Notes: a model not told the origin generated them from the letters alone. A DNA stretch of 19,499 nucleotides from an archaeon (GCA_021824845.1 JAKAJY010000104.1:1-19499), one strand, 5' to 3'. Numbered from the stretch's first letter, positions 6,778 to 12,895 are shown. Translations and numbers: made by a program.

Positions 6778-7818
6778 ATGAGGCCAGAATTTACTACCAA
6801 ATCGTTGGATTATTCTCAGTTATTCAAAATAGCAAACACTGTGACAAGTATTGGAATCATCTTGGTAACAAGTGGAGGAAGCTGGGACATTACAAACCAT
6901 ATTCTAAACAAGCCAGAGACATTCTTTGCACCGCCACACGCAATTCTGTATTCCGGCGTTGGCATTGCTTTATTGGGGTTTGTCCTGTTATTTGCTAGCT
7001 GGCAAAAGTCCGGAAAACCATCGCAGTACAGTAGAGGAATCAAAATCATCACAATAGGGATTGCATCATTACTTGCGGCAGGACCGATTGATTTTGTATG
7101 GCATTCTACATTTGGACTAGATGGACTGCTCAGCCCGCCTCACTTGGTATTGATTGCAGGCATGGGTCTGACCAGCATCGGGGCTTTGGCCAATGTCAAG
7201 GCCTTCCTAAGGGAAACTGACAAGCCAAATCGATTCGTCATAGTGGTTTCTATGATTCCTGTCTGGTTCTCAATAACTGGCCTGTTCTATTCATTTTCAC
7301 TACCATTCTCAAAAACAGACTATTTTGATTTCAACCCAAATCCAATGTTTGCTGCAGGTTTTGCAGCTGTGACATATCCGTTTTTGATTACAGTAATTCT
7401 GACAAGCTCGGCAATTCTCTCAAAGAATAGATTCGGTACCGCATCTTTAGTTGGTGCATCATATTTGGGAATAATGACACTCAGTGCCATCATTCCAAAC
7501 CACACCCTAATTCACACCATACCGTTTTACCTTGCAAACATCATTCCGATCATACTGGGTGATTATGTATTATCAAAATCTAAAACCTCAAAACATGTCA
7601 TGCTAGCTGGCACGATCTTTGGTAGCGTGTTTTATTTTCTGTATTATCCACTCATAACGTACACGTACAATGAGGTCACACTAGACAAGCTGATGTGGCC
7701 AAGCCTTACATCTCAGATCTACTTTGAGCTTGTACCTTTGGTTGCACCGTTTTTGATAATATCTGGCGGTGTGATGGGTGCACTAGGTGTTAGGTTTGCG
7801 CAAAAAATTACCAGTTAG
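6778..7818 (+). CDS. Multi-pass membrane protein with duplicated D-x3-H-x10-PPH motif
   Basis: A 346-aa integral membrane protein with about nine or ten hydrophobic segments. Two copies of the same motif occur with identical spacing: D37-x3-H41-x10-P52-P53-H54 and D105-x3-H109-x10-P120-P121-H122, each beginning a membrane segment. This suggests an internal duplication and a possible intramembrane metal or cofactor site with two Asp and four His. Translation starts at ATG 6778 behind a strong AGGTGAT Shine-Dalgarno (6768-6774) that overlaps the upstream stop codon, so it is coupled to the secreted Ig-like protein. It is convergent with the methyltransferase gene, overlapping it by four bases. 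I cannot name the family; transport, heme handling or metal handling are all possible. Confidence 0.75.
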   Translation: MRPEFTTKSLDYSQLFKIANTVTSIGIILVTSGGSWDITNHILNKPETFFAPPHAILYSGVGIALLGFVLLFASWQKSGKPSQYSRGIKIITIGIASLLAAGPIDFVWHSTFGLDGLLSPPHLVLIAGMGLTSIGALANVKAFLRETDKPNRFVIVVSMIPVWFSITGLFYSFSLPFSKTDYFDFNPNPMFAAGFAAVTYPFLITVILTSSAILSKNRFGTASLVGASYLGIMTLSAIIPNHTLIHTIPFYLANIIPIILGDYVLSKSKTSKHVMLAGTIFGSVFYFLYYPLITYTYNEVTLDKLMWPSLTSQIYFELVPLVAPFLIISGGVMGALGVRFAQKITS

Positions 7819-8651
7819 TCTTTTTGCAGACTGAGTAATAGATAATCAATTATCTTCTTCTCAGATAATTCCTTCATCTTTTTCATGGACTTGAAGGTCA
7901 GATTCTCCACGTTTCTGGAATAGGTACTGACCAGTTTTTCTTTGAGGGAATCTCTATTTTGCATGTAATAGTTGGCAAACGGCTCATACACCAAATTTCC
8001 AATAGATTCCTGATTTTTGAGGCTAAATCCGGCCTGTTTTATCACATTCAGAACATGGTTTTCTGTGTATTTCTTTGAGAGCCATGTGATACTTAGTATG
8101 CCAAGTCTTAGTGCGGACGAGTCCCTAGTTACCGGAATTGCCAGGATTAGATTACCGTCATCTGATAAGACTCGCCGTGCCTCGCTAAAGAATTTCTCCA
8201 GTGGCACAAAATGCTGTGCGGATTCCAGTGCAATTATTCTATCAAATGACTTTTCCGCAAACGGAATGTTGTTTGAGGACGAGTTTATCTGAGATATCAC
8301 ATGATTGCTGCCGTTGTTTAGCTCTGAAAAATTTACATCAAGGCAAAATACATCCAGATGAGGGAATCGCTCCTTCCAGATTGTGGCTGGAATGCAAAAC
8401 CCACTACCCACATCCAAGACCTTGCTTGCCAAAGAAAACTCGCCAAAGTCTGCGGCATATTCTGACATTTCTTTTTGTGCATCAGGTAAGGTGGTGGAAT
8501 TTTTCCATAAACCAAAATTCAGCATCTTGGTATTAGCTCCAATCTGCATCATTGGGGAGAATTTGGTGTAGATGTTTACGACATCCTTTCCGGAATGCCT
8601 GCCATTCCATAATAAGATATCAAGTGGATTTACTCTGATTTTTTGGTTCAT
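7815..8651 (-). CDS. SAM-dependent small-molecule methyltransferase (class I)
   Basis: The 278-aa product has a class I Rossmann methyltransferase core: motif I VLDVGSGFC (about 77-85), acidic end of strand 2 in FCLDVNFSEL, post-motif ISQINSSSNNIPF, motif IV SFDRIIALESAQHF and ARRVLSDDGNLILAI. The MLNFGLW segment just before the core resembles sterol/tocopherol/quinone C-methyltransferases (LNYGYW-like). A lipid or quinone substrate is therefore plausible but not proven. The ATG overlaps the TGA stop of the upstream 63-aa gene (ATGA), so the two are translationally coupled. Confidence 0.85.
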   Translation of the reverse strand: MNQKIRVNPLDILLWNGRHSGKDVVNIYTKFSPMMQIGANTKMLNFGLWKNSTTLPDAQKEMSEYAADFGEFSLASKVLDVGSGFCIPATIWKERFPHLDVFCLDVNFSELNNGSNHVISQINSSSNNIPFAEKSFDRIIALESAQHFVPLEKFFSEARRVLSDDGNLILAIPVTRDSSALRLGILSITWLSKKYTENHVLNVIKQAGFSLKNQESIGNLVYEPFANYYMQNRDSLKEKLVSTYSRNVENLTFKSMKKMKELSEKKIIDYLLLSLQKD

Positions 8652-8839
8652 TGTGATTTGTATTTCTCAGAGCAGATCTTGTCCCCACATACAATTCCCT
8701 TTGTCTTTGCGCCATATTTCCAGGTCTTTACCTTTGATGCCTTGACTGCGTCTGCTTCTTCGTATGGTATCATAAATCCAAAGATCAGGCCACTAAATGC
8801 AAACAAAACCAGCCCGGCTTTGAGTGCGGAAAATATCAT
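8648..8839 (-). CDS. 63-aa secreted protein with paired Cys, thaumarchaeal type
   Basis: A short protein with an N-terminal hydrophobic helix (about 5-24, signal or anchor) and a basic exported tail containing KTWKYGAKTKGIVCGDKICS (about 38-57) with two Cys five residues apart. I associate this WxYGxxTKxIVCGDxxCSE pattern with small exported proteins of ammonia-oxidising archaea; the function is unknown. A TATA-like CTAAAATA (8861-8868, read on the minus strand) lies about 26 bases upstream of the ATG, supporting a leaderless start, and the stop overlaps the methyltransferase start. An equally long frame on the opposite strand lacks such signals. Confidence 0.75.
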   Translation of the reverse strand: MIFSALKAGLVLFAFSGLIFGFMIPYEEADAVKASKVKTWKYGAKTKGIVCGDKICSEKYKSQ

Positions 8840-8859
8840 AATTTAAGAAGAAAAAGGGG

Positions 8860-9630
8860 TTATTTTAGGTTCAATGGAATGCTTCCAGAACCCCACGGCT
8901 CTTTTACATTAAACGTGTACTGCTTTGATGGATCAAACTCAAACTCTACATAGCTGCCATAGCCAATTGCAGGACCGAACAACATGTTAAAGGTCCTAGA
9001 TGTTCCAGGCTTTAGCACGATTTGCCCGTTGGTAAAGTCTTGCGAGGCGTACTTGTATGTGGTTGTACCGTCTGAGATGTCATAGTTACAAACCGCAGGA
9101 CCAGTGCAGTATAGAGAGACATTTTCTTTAGAGCCAGTGTTCTCAACTAGGAATCTCAAATTTACAATGTCTTGTCCACCGCTTTTTTCAACGGTTGCGC
9201 CTGCATAATAGAACGTGACTGGGCCTATTGTGGTAGAGGTTGCCTTTGATTTGAACTCGCTTGATCCTTGGCTTGTCTTTAGGGCTTTCTCACACTCATA
9301 TTGATCTCGTTGTGTCTCCTTTGCTTTGCAGGCATTTAGCTTTTCCTGCATCGGATCCACTAGAACAACAACCGGTGCTGCTGGTTCGGCTGTTATTGGT
9401 TTTGTTTCTGTTATTGGCTTTGCTTCTTTTTTGATTGTCTTTTTTACAGTCTTCTTTTCTTTCTTGGCGTCTTTCTTTGCATCCTTTTTTGCGTCTTTTT
9501 TGGAATCTTTTTTAGATTCTTTTGTCTTTTTTGCATCCTCGGCATATACTGATGCAGACATGCTAACGCTAAAGACCAAACAAGTTGCTACGATCAAAGC
9601 TGCAAGTTTGATTGTGTACTGATGTTTCAT
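8860..9630 (-). CDS. Secreted Lys-rich protein with Ig-like C-terminal domain
   Basis: The 256-aa product has a signal peptide (about 1-30, ending SVYAED). A strongly basic low-complexity stretch with tandem KKDA units (about 32-70) follows, then a Pro/Thr/Ala linker, a short helical part with two Cys (NACKAK and YECEK), and a beta-rich domain (about 130-256) with a second Cys pair (LYCTGPAVCNY). That domain resembles extracellular Ig-like DUF4352-type modules. I infer a surface or exported protein whose basic stretch could bind polyanions or the S-layer. A near-perfect TATA box (TTATATAA, 9652-9659) fits a leaderless ATG start, and the CTAGTG repeat pair lies directly upstream of it. Confidence 0.78.
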   Translation of the reverse strand: MKHQYTIKLAALIVATCLVFSVSMSASVYAEDAKKTKESKKDSKKDAKKDAKKDAKKEKKTVKKTIKKEAKPITETKPITAEPAAPVVVLVDPMQEKLNACKAKETQRDQYECEKALKTSQGSSEFKSKATSTTIGPVTFYYAGATVEKSGGQDIVNLRFLVENTGSKENVSLYCTGPAVCNYDISDGTTTYKYASQDFTNGQIVLKPGTSRTFNMLFGPAIGYGSYVEFEFDPSKQYTFNVKEPWGSGSIPLNLK

Positions 9631-9651
9631 TGATGTGATTTTGCGAATTTC

Positions 9652-9659
9652 TTATATAA
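9652..9659 (-). promoter_or_regulatory. TATA box of the Lys-rich secreted protein
   Basis: TTATATAA, symmetric, is centred 26 bases from the ATG at 9630. The first CTAGTG repeat starts two bases beyond it on the BRE side. Confidence 0.65.
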
Positions 9660-9660
9660 A

Positions 9661-9689
9661 CTAGTGACAAAATTATTGTCTAGTGCTAA
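9661..9689 (+). promoter_or_regulatory. Operator pair A: two CTAGTG repeats, 19-nt spacing
   Basis: CTAGTGACAA (9661-9670) and CTAGTGCTAA (9680-9689) are direct repeats whose starts are exactly 19 nt apart. They sit just upstream of the TATA box of the minus-strand Lys-rich secreted protein. The same arrangement is seen at the B12-protein and SDR promoters. Confidence 0.65.
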
Positions 9690-9710
9690 TTTTTTCCCTG
9701 TTTTGTTTGG

Positions 9711-9720
9711 TTGGCACTAG
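9711..9720 (-). promoter_or_regulatory. Single reversed CTAGTG site upstream of the zinc-ribbon gene
   Basis: TTGGCACTAG is the reverse complement of CTAGTGCCAA. Relative to the TATA-like TTAAATAA (9741-9748) of the plus-strand zinc-ribbon gene it falls where the outer member of a 19-nt pair would be; the inner position (about 9730-9739) does not match. It is probably a half-operator or a decayed one. Confidence 0.4.
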
Positions 9721-9740
9721 GGCACAAAATCATTCCGCGC

Positions 9741-9748
9741 TTAAATAA
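9741..9748 (+). promoter_or_regulatory. TATA box for the zinc-ribbon gene
   Basis: TTAAATAA is centred about 25 bases before the ATG at 9769, which favours that ATG over the out-of-frame ATG at 9764. Confidence 0.5.
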
Positions 9749-9768
9749 AATCGAGCCTAAAGTATGTC

Positions 9769-9960
9769 ATGTCCACAATCTGTAAGGGAATCTGCACCGA
9801 TTACAAGGCAGAGCGAACCGCAAATGGATTCCGATACGATGTGGGACAAAAGCGATGTAGCACATGTTCTTTGTATCTGCGAGTTGATACAATTAGCTGC
9901 CCTTGCTGTGGCTCGAGACTTCGATCAAAGGCAAGGCACAGACCGTCAGCAACAAATTAA
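9769..9960 (+). CDS. Small zinc-ribbon protein (63 aa)
   Basis: The product has CKGIC at 5-9, RCSTC at 29-33 and SCPCCG at 43-48, a treble-clef/zinc-ribbon-like arrangement able to bind one or two zinc ions, then a basic tail. GICxxYKAxRxxxGxRYxxGQKRCxxC is a pattern I know from short conserved thaumarchaeal proteins of unknown role, perhaps nucleic-acid binding. Start choice: a TATA-like box lies about 25 bases upstream, and a competing longer frame from 9764 destroys the Cys motif. It ends one base before the ATG of the next gene, so the two form an operon. Confidence 0.82.
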   Translation: MSTICKGICTDYKAERTANGFRYDVGQKRCSTCSLYLRVDTISCPCCGSRLRSKARHRPSATN

Positions 9961-9961
9961 G

Positions 9962-10309
9962 ATGCCTCACGTTGTATTTGATGGAACGATAGATCTGGGC
10001 GTTTTGTATTCTGGATTTGTTCCGTTTGTGACAAAACAACCATGTATAATCAAGCTAAATGACTTGTTTTTATCTCAGAGCAAAAAGTCTGCACTGGTCC
10101 CCACCATTGTAATTGATGAGAAAAACCAACAATTTCTAATTGAGATATTTGCAAAAGAGCAAAAGACAACCATCCGGCTATACCCTGGAACTGATCCGGA
10201 AAAAACAAATGGCGTAAAGACATCGCTTGGTTACATGGCAGGAATCATAAAAAAGATATTTCCTGATATAGTAATATCAAAGACAAATATTGGAGAGTTT
10301 ATTCTATGA
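9962..10309 (+). CDS. Conserved-looking 115-aa protein of unknown function
   Basis: This frame continues upstream to an ATG at 9764, but that part overlaps the zinc-ribbon gene and looks like non-coding translation. The ATG at 9962, one base after the zinc-ribbon stop, gives a clean 115-aa protein beginning MPHVVFDGTIDLGVLYSGF. The protein is predicted alpha/beta: PTIVIDEKNQQFLIEIFAKEQ forms two strands, and a C-terminal part holds LGYMAGIIKKIFPDI. There is no signal peptide, membrane segment or Cys motif. The last 11 bases overlap the convergent nitroreductase gene. I do not recognise the family. Confidence 0.7.
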   Translation: MPHVVFDGTIDLGVLYSGFVPFVTKQPCIIKLNDLFLSQSKKSALVPTIVIDEKNQQFLIEIFAKEQKTTIRLYPGTDPEKTNGVKTSLGYMAGIIKKIFPDIVISKTNIGEFIL

Positions 10310-11234
10310 CTCGAACCAAGTCCTTTAGCTTTCGCCTGGACTTTGGAGGACGACTCTTTTGCGGATATCCAATGCAAAGAATCGATGACGGCCTCAGCTC
10401 AGTTTGAAGAATCTGCTGAACCTTTTCCTCATTGATCATGCCAATCCAAATTGAGCTCAATCCTAACGCGGATGCCGCAAGCTGGGAATATGCAGCTGCC
10501 AGAGTTGCGTCTTGTAGTGAGAATTTTGCCAAGATCTCTGGCCTAAAGTTCATCTTTACCCGTGCTGGGTCCATGCAAAACACCAAAACAACTGGCGCAT
10601 TCACGTATGGCTGGTTGTTTGCAGCCTCAACTAGTCTTCTTTTTACCTCCTTGTTTTTGACATAAAAGACCTCAAAGCCCTGAAAGTTGCCAGCAGTGGG
10701 TGCGGTATCGGCAGCTGCCAGTATCTTGTCCACCTGCCATTGCTCTATTATTTTTGAGGAATCAAAGTTTCTAGTAGAGCGTCTGGTGGATAATATCCTA
10801 AACAGGTCGGTTTCCGAGATGCCTTTTTTTGCCTTTGATTTTAGGACTGCATCCAGCTGTTTTTTCTCAGAATCTTCCTTTTCTATTTGGATTGATGGAA
10901 GGAATTCCTTTGGGTAAATCTTGATTGGCTTTGGTACGTGTGGGACCTTTTTGTATTCCAGTATGGCCTTTGTCATGGTACTGGTCTTTACCTCCAGCAT
11001 CTTGGAGTCCTTTAGCCGAAATTGGGTGGTGTCTGTGTTTATCAGAATGGTACTGAACTCGTCTTCTAGCTCGACTTTACCTGTAGAGTTTTTTGATAGT
11101 ATCTCGGTGAGTGAGTCCAGCTCGTCCTTGTTTAGAACTACAACATCAGAGTCATCCTCATCGATTCCCTCCCAAACCAGGCGGCATCCGTCCTTTGAGA
11201 TGTAAGAAGGCTCGACTTTGGAGAATTTTCCCAT
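10299..11234 (-). CDS. Nitroreductase-family flavoprotein with N-terminal extension
   Basis: The C-terminal part (about 140-311) is an FMN-dependent nitroreductase fold: LSTRRSTRNFDSSKI with the FMN-phosphate Arg/Ser motif, ADTAPTAGNFQGFEVFYV, a helix LAAAYSQLAASALGLSSIWIGM and LCIGYP near the end. The first about 130 residues form a separate, acidic, beta-rich domain (KDGCRLVWEGIDEDDSDVVVLNK and TILINTDTTQFRLKD) that I do not recognise. Such enzymes reduce quinones, nitro compounds or other acceptors with NAD(P)H, or act as specialised flavin enzymes. The single CTAGTGCTAAT site at 11303 is about 70 bases upstream of its start. Confidence 0.8.
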   Translation of the reverse strand: MGKFSKVEPSYISKDGCRLVWEGIDEDDSDVVVLNKDELDSLTEILSKNSTGKVELEDEFSTILINTDTTQFRLKDSKMLEVKTSTMTKAILEYKKVPHVPKPIKIYPKEFLPSIQIEKEDSEKKQLDAVLKSKAKKGISETDLFRILSTRRSTRNFDSSKIIEQWQVDKILAAADTAPTAGNFQGFEVFYVKNKEVKRRLVEAANNQPYVNAPVVLVFCMDPARVKMNFRPEILAKFSLQDATLAAAYSQLAASALGLSSIWIGMINEEKVQQILQTELRPSSILCIGYPQKSRPPKSRRKLKDLVRVIE

Positions 11235-11302
11235 GATGGGTTTTGTTGATTATAATACAAATTCTTATCGTACCCGTTGCTGAAACATTTGCCTTTCAGT
11301 AC

Positions 11303-11313
11303 CTAGTGCTAAT
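11303..11313 (+). promoter_or_regulatory. Single CTAGTGCTAAT site between nitroreductase and ybgA-like genes
   Basis: An exact copy of the 11-mer found at the other operators. No clear partner is seen 19 nt to either side. It lies upstream of the TATA box of the ybgA-like gene (by about 20 bases) and about 70 bases upstream of the nitroreductase start. Confidence 0.5.
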
Positions 11314-11334
11314 TTCTTTGTCTGCCTTATCTGC

Positions 11335-11342
11335 TTAAAATA
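11335..11342 (+). promoter_or_regulatory. TATA box for the ybgA-like gene
   Basis: TTAAAATA is centred 26-27 bases before the TTG at 11365, which supports a leaderless TTG start. Confidence 0.5.
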
Positions 11343-11364
11343 TTGTTTTTGAGCTAATTATCTA

Positions 11365-11889
11365 TTGGACATCTCAAAAATCCACCCTGATGAATCATTG
11401 ACTTATCAGCAGATCTCTGGATTTGTAAGAAAGAGTTTTGCAGAAATCAAAAACAATGCTGATATCAATGCCATAATGCATTTTCATTCCATTAACAAGT
11501 TCTTACTAATGGCCCATAATCCTAGTCATGTTCGAATACTGGGAAATCTGATTGCAAACCACGAAACCCTACCATTATCCACTATTCTTGAAAGGTATGG
11601 GGAATATCTTGAGACTGTCCTCAAAAACGAGCCGACAATAAAATCCCATGCAAACGTATTACAGAAAATATTTGGATACTTCAAAAATGATCTGACTAAA
11701 GAGGAAAAATCCAAAATACTCAAAATGATATCTGATTACAGAACGGGCAAAGAAACACTCAATGACGTTCTGTTATTATTGGAAGATTTCACTGAGAGAT
11801 TTCAAAAAACATATCTTGTTAGGCAGACATATTTTCTTCTTTATGCAAAAATGCCAAATTCCACACAAATTAAGAATATCTGCTCATAA
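11365..11889 (+). CDS. YbgA-like DUF1722 protein
   Basis: The 174-aa product follows the E. coli YbgA pattern from end to end: MHFHSINKFLLMAHNPSHVR (about 38-57), ILGNLIANHE, a YGEYLETVL helix, SHANVLQKIFGYFK (matching the HTNVL...GYF signature), EEKSKILKMISDYRTG and a C-terminal VRQTYFLLY. DUF1722 proteins are all-helical, of unknown biochemistry. In bacteria they are found beside DNA-photolyase genes (ybgA-phr) and in LitR/CarH light-regulated clusters, so its position next to a B12 photoreceptor-like gene is telling. It starts with TTG and is convergent with the B12 protein gene, 28 bases apart. Confidence 0.85.
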   Translation: MDISKIHPDESLTYQQISGFVRKSFAEIKNNADINAIMHFHSINKFLLMAHNPSHVRILGNLIANHETLPLSTILERYGEYLETVLKNEPTIKSHANVLQKIFGYFKNDLTKEEKSKILKMISDYRTGKETLNDVLLLLEDFTERFQKTYLVRQTYFLLYAKMPNSTQIKNICS

Positions 11890-11891
11890 TC

Positions 11892-11907
11892 GAATTTTGC
11901 AAAATTC
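11892..11907. repeat. 16-bp perfect palindrome between convergent genes
   Basis: GAATTTTGCAAAATTC is its own reverse complement and lies between the stops of the ybgA-like gene and the B12-binding protein gene. As RNA it could fold into a weak hairpin on either strand; a T-run (11920-11925) follows on the plus strand. It may be a bidirectional terminator or a protein site. Confidence 0.4.
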
Positions 11908-11917
11908 TTAGTTATGA

Positions 11918-12763
11918 TCATTTTTTGGTTGTGATTATTTTGGCTATGTTCTTAAGGCTAGTGTCACGAATTATCTGGGCATTTTCAAACCGCACTTGAT
12001 CGTCTTTTATGGCTTGGCCTCCAACATAAACTGGTACATCGAAGCGATCCCGTATTTTTTTTACCAGTCTTTGCCCTGGTTTTATGTTGTCCTCCAATGT
12101 GATTGAAACAATAATAGAATCTGGCTTTGTAGATCCAATAAAATTAACAATAGAATCATGAGGTTCCGTTGGGGTTAGGTTGTAAACGTGATGCCCAATA
12201 CTAGATAGGTGAGTTTCAAGAATGTTGGCACCAAGATTGTGTTCTTCTCCTTCCGGAACGCAGATCACAATTTTCTTCTTGGTTGGCATGTCTGTGTATT
12301 TGCTGTTTATCATCTTAACAAGAGTGTTTGCTATGTTGCTTGCCACATGCTCGTCTGCAATTCCGAGCCGGTTTTTTGCCCACATATCTCCTATCTGATA
12401 CATTACTGGAGTGAGAATCTTTTCAAAAAAGCTTGGAATTCCTGATGCTAGTGAGTATGTGTCGTAAAGTTGCTTTGTTGAATCAAAATCGCCCCTGATT
12501 AAATGTCGATAGAGTTGGGTTTTTAGTTTTGTCAGTAGTTCTTCTTTTTCTTCTATTGAAAAAGTATCTATTGATGAAAGATATGCAATTATTTTCTTAT
12601 CATTCCTGTAATCTGGAGGTATGTCATCTTTTGTGATTTCGGATGCTTTGCCTAGATACTTGATTGTCTCTTGTTTTGAGGTGTTTTTTTTAGAATCCCA
12701 AATGCTTTTTACCAAATAAAGATATTTTTCGCCTTTTACTGTTTTTGTTCTTAAATAGACCAA
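11918..12763 (-). CDS. CarH/LitR-like B12-binding photoreceptor-type regulator
   Basis: The 281-aa product has a four-helix cap (about 80-155) with W128-x9-E138-H139, the Wx9EH signature that contacts the adenosyl side of cobalamin in CarH. The B12-binding Rossmann domain (about 164-281) carries E173-x-H175-x2-G178, the CarH form of DxHxxG with His as lower ligand, plus VSITLEDN and VPVYVGGQAI. Instead of a MerR domain, residues 1-42 form a short beta-rich module (VYLRTKTVKGEKYLYLV...ETIKYLGK) resembling N-termini of some IS transposases. In CarH, adenosyl-B12 holds a DNA-binding tetramer that light breaks apart. Here A129 stands where the Thermus protein has its upper-face His next to the Trp. 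It starts with TTG, with TATA (12786-12793) 26 bases upstream and repeat pair B beside it, suggesting autoregulation. Confidence 0.85.
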   Translation of the reverse strand: MVYLRTKTVKGEKYLYLVKSIWDSKKNTSKQETIKYLGKASEITKDDIPPDYRNDKKIIAYLSSIDTFSIEEKEELLTKLKTQLYRHLIRGDFDSTKQLYDTYSLASGIPSFFEKILTPVMYQIGDMWAKNRLGIADEHVASNIANTLVKMINSKYTDMPTKKKIVICVPEGEEHNLGANILETHLSSIGHHVYNLTPTEPHDSIVNFIGSTKPDSIIVSITLEDNIKPGQRLVKKIRDRFDVPVYVGGQAIKDDQVRFENAQIIRDTSLKNIAKIITTKK

Positions 12764-12785
12764 TGCTTGCTTTGATTATTTCAAA

Positions 12786-12793
12786 TTAATAAA
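12786..12793 (-). promoter_or_regulatory. TATA box of the CarH-like gene
   Basis: TTTATTAA read on the minus strand, centred 26-27 bases before the TTG start at 12763. Repeat B1 abuts it on the upstream side. Confidence 0.55.
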
Positions 12794-12822
12794 TGGTGCT
12801 AACTATGACTCCTAGTGCTAAT
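12793..12822 (+). promoter_or_regulatory. Operator pair B at the CarH-like promoter
   Basis: ATGGTGCTAA (12793-12802) and CTAGTGCTAA (12812-12821, followed by T) are direct repeats offset by exactly 19 nt, immediately upstream of the minus-strand TATA box. The inner copy differs from the consensus at its first and third bases. Confidence 0.65.
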
Positions 12823-12865
12823 TTTGGTGTTCGTGTACACAATGCTTTTCTGGATAGATTGTGTT

Positions 12866-12895
12866 ATTAGCACTAGATATTTGTTTTATCACTAG
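12866..12895 (-). promoter_or_regulatory. Operator pair C at the SDR promoter
   Basis: On the minus strand CTAGTGATAA (12895 to 12886) and CTAGTGCTAA (12876 to 12867, followed by T) are offset by 19 nt. They mirror pair B, and the inner copy abuts the plus-strand TATA box of the SDR gene. Confidence 0.65.

Noticed and set aside
8643..8846. 67-aa frame on the plus strand
   Set aside because: It is antisense to the 63-aa exported protein, which has signal peptide, TATA box and coupling to the methyltransferase.
9326..9622. 98-aa Phe/Ser-rich frame on the plus strand
   Set aside because: It is the antisense reading of the Lys-rich stretch of the secreted protein; composition is explained by AAA/AAG complement.
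9764..9961. N-terminal extension of the 115-aa protein from ATG 9764
   Set aside because: It overlaps the zinc-ribbon gene in another frame and its sequence has no family-like pattern; the Cys motifs and TATA spacing support the 9769 frame.
9661..12895. CRISPR array or mobile-element repeats
   Set aside because: The repeats are short, in pairs at promoters, in two orientations and spread over 3 kb; there are no spacers or transposase.
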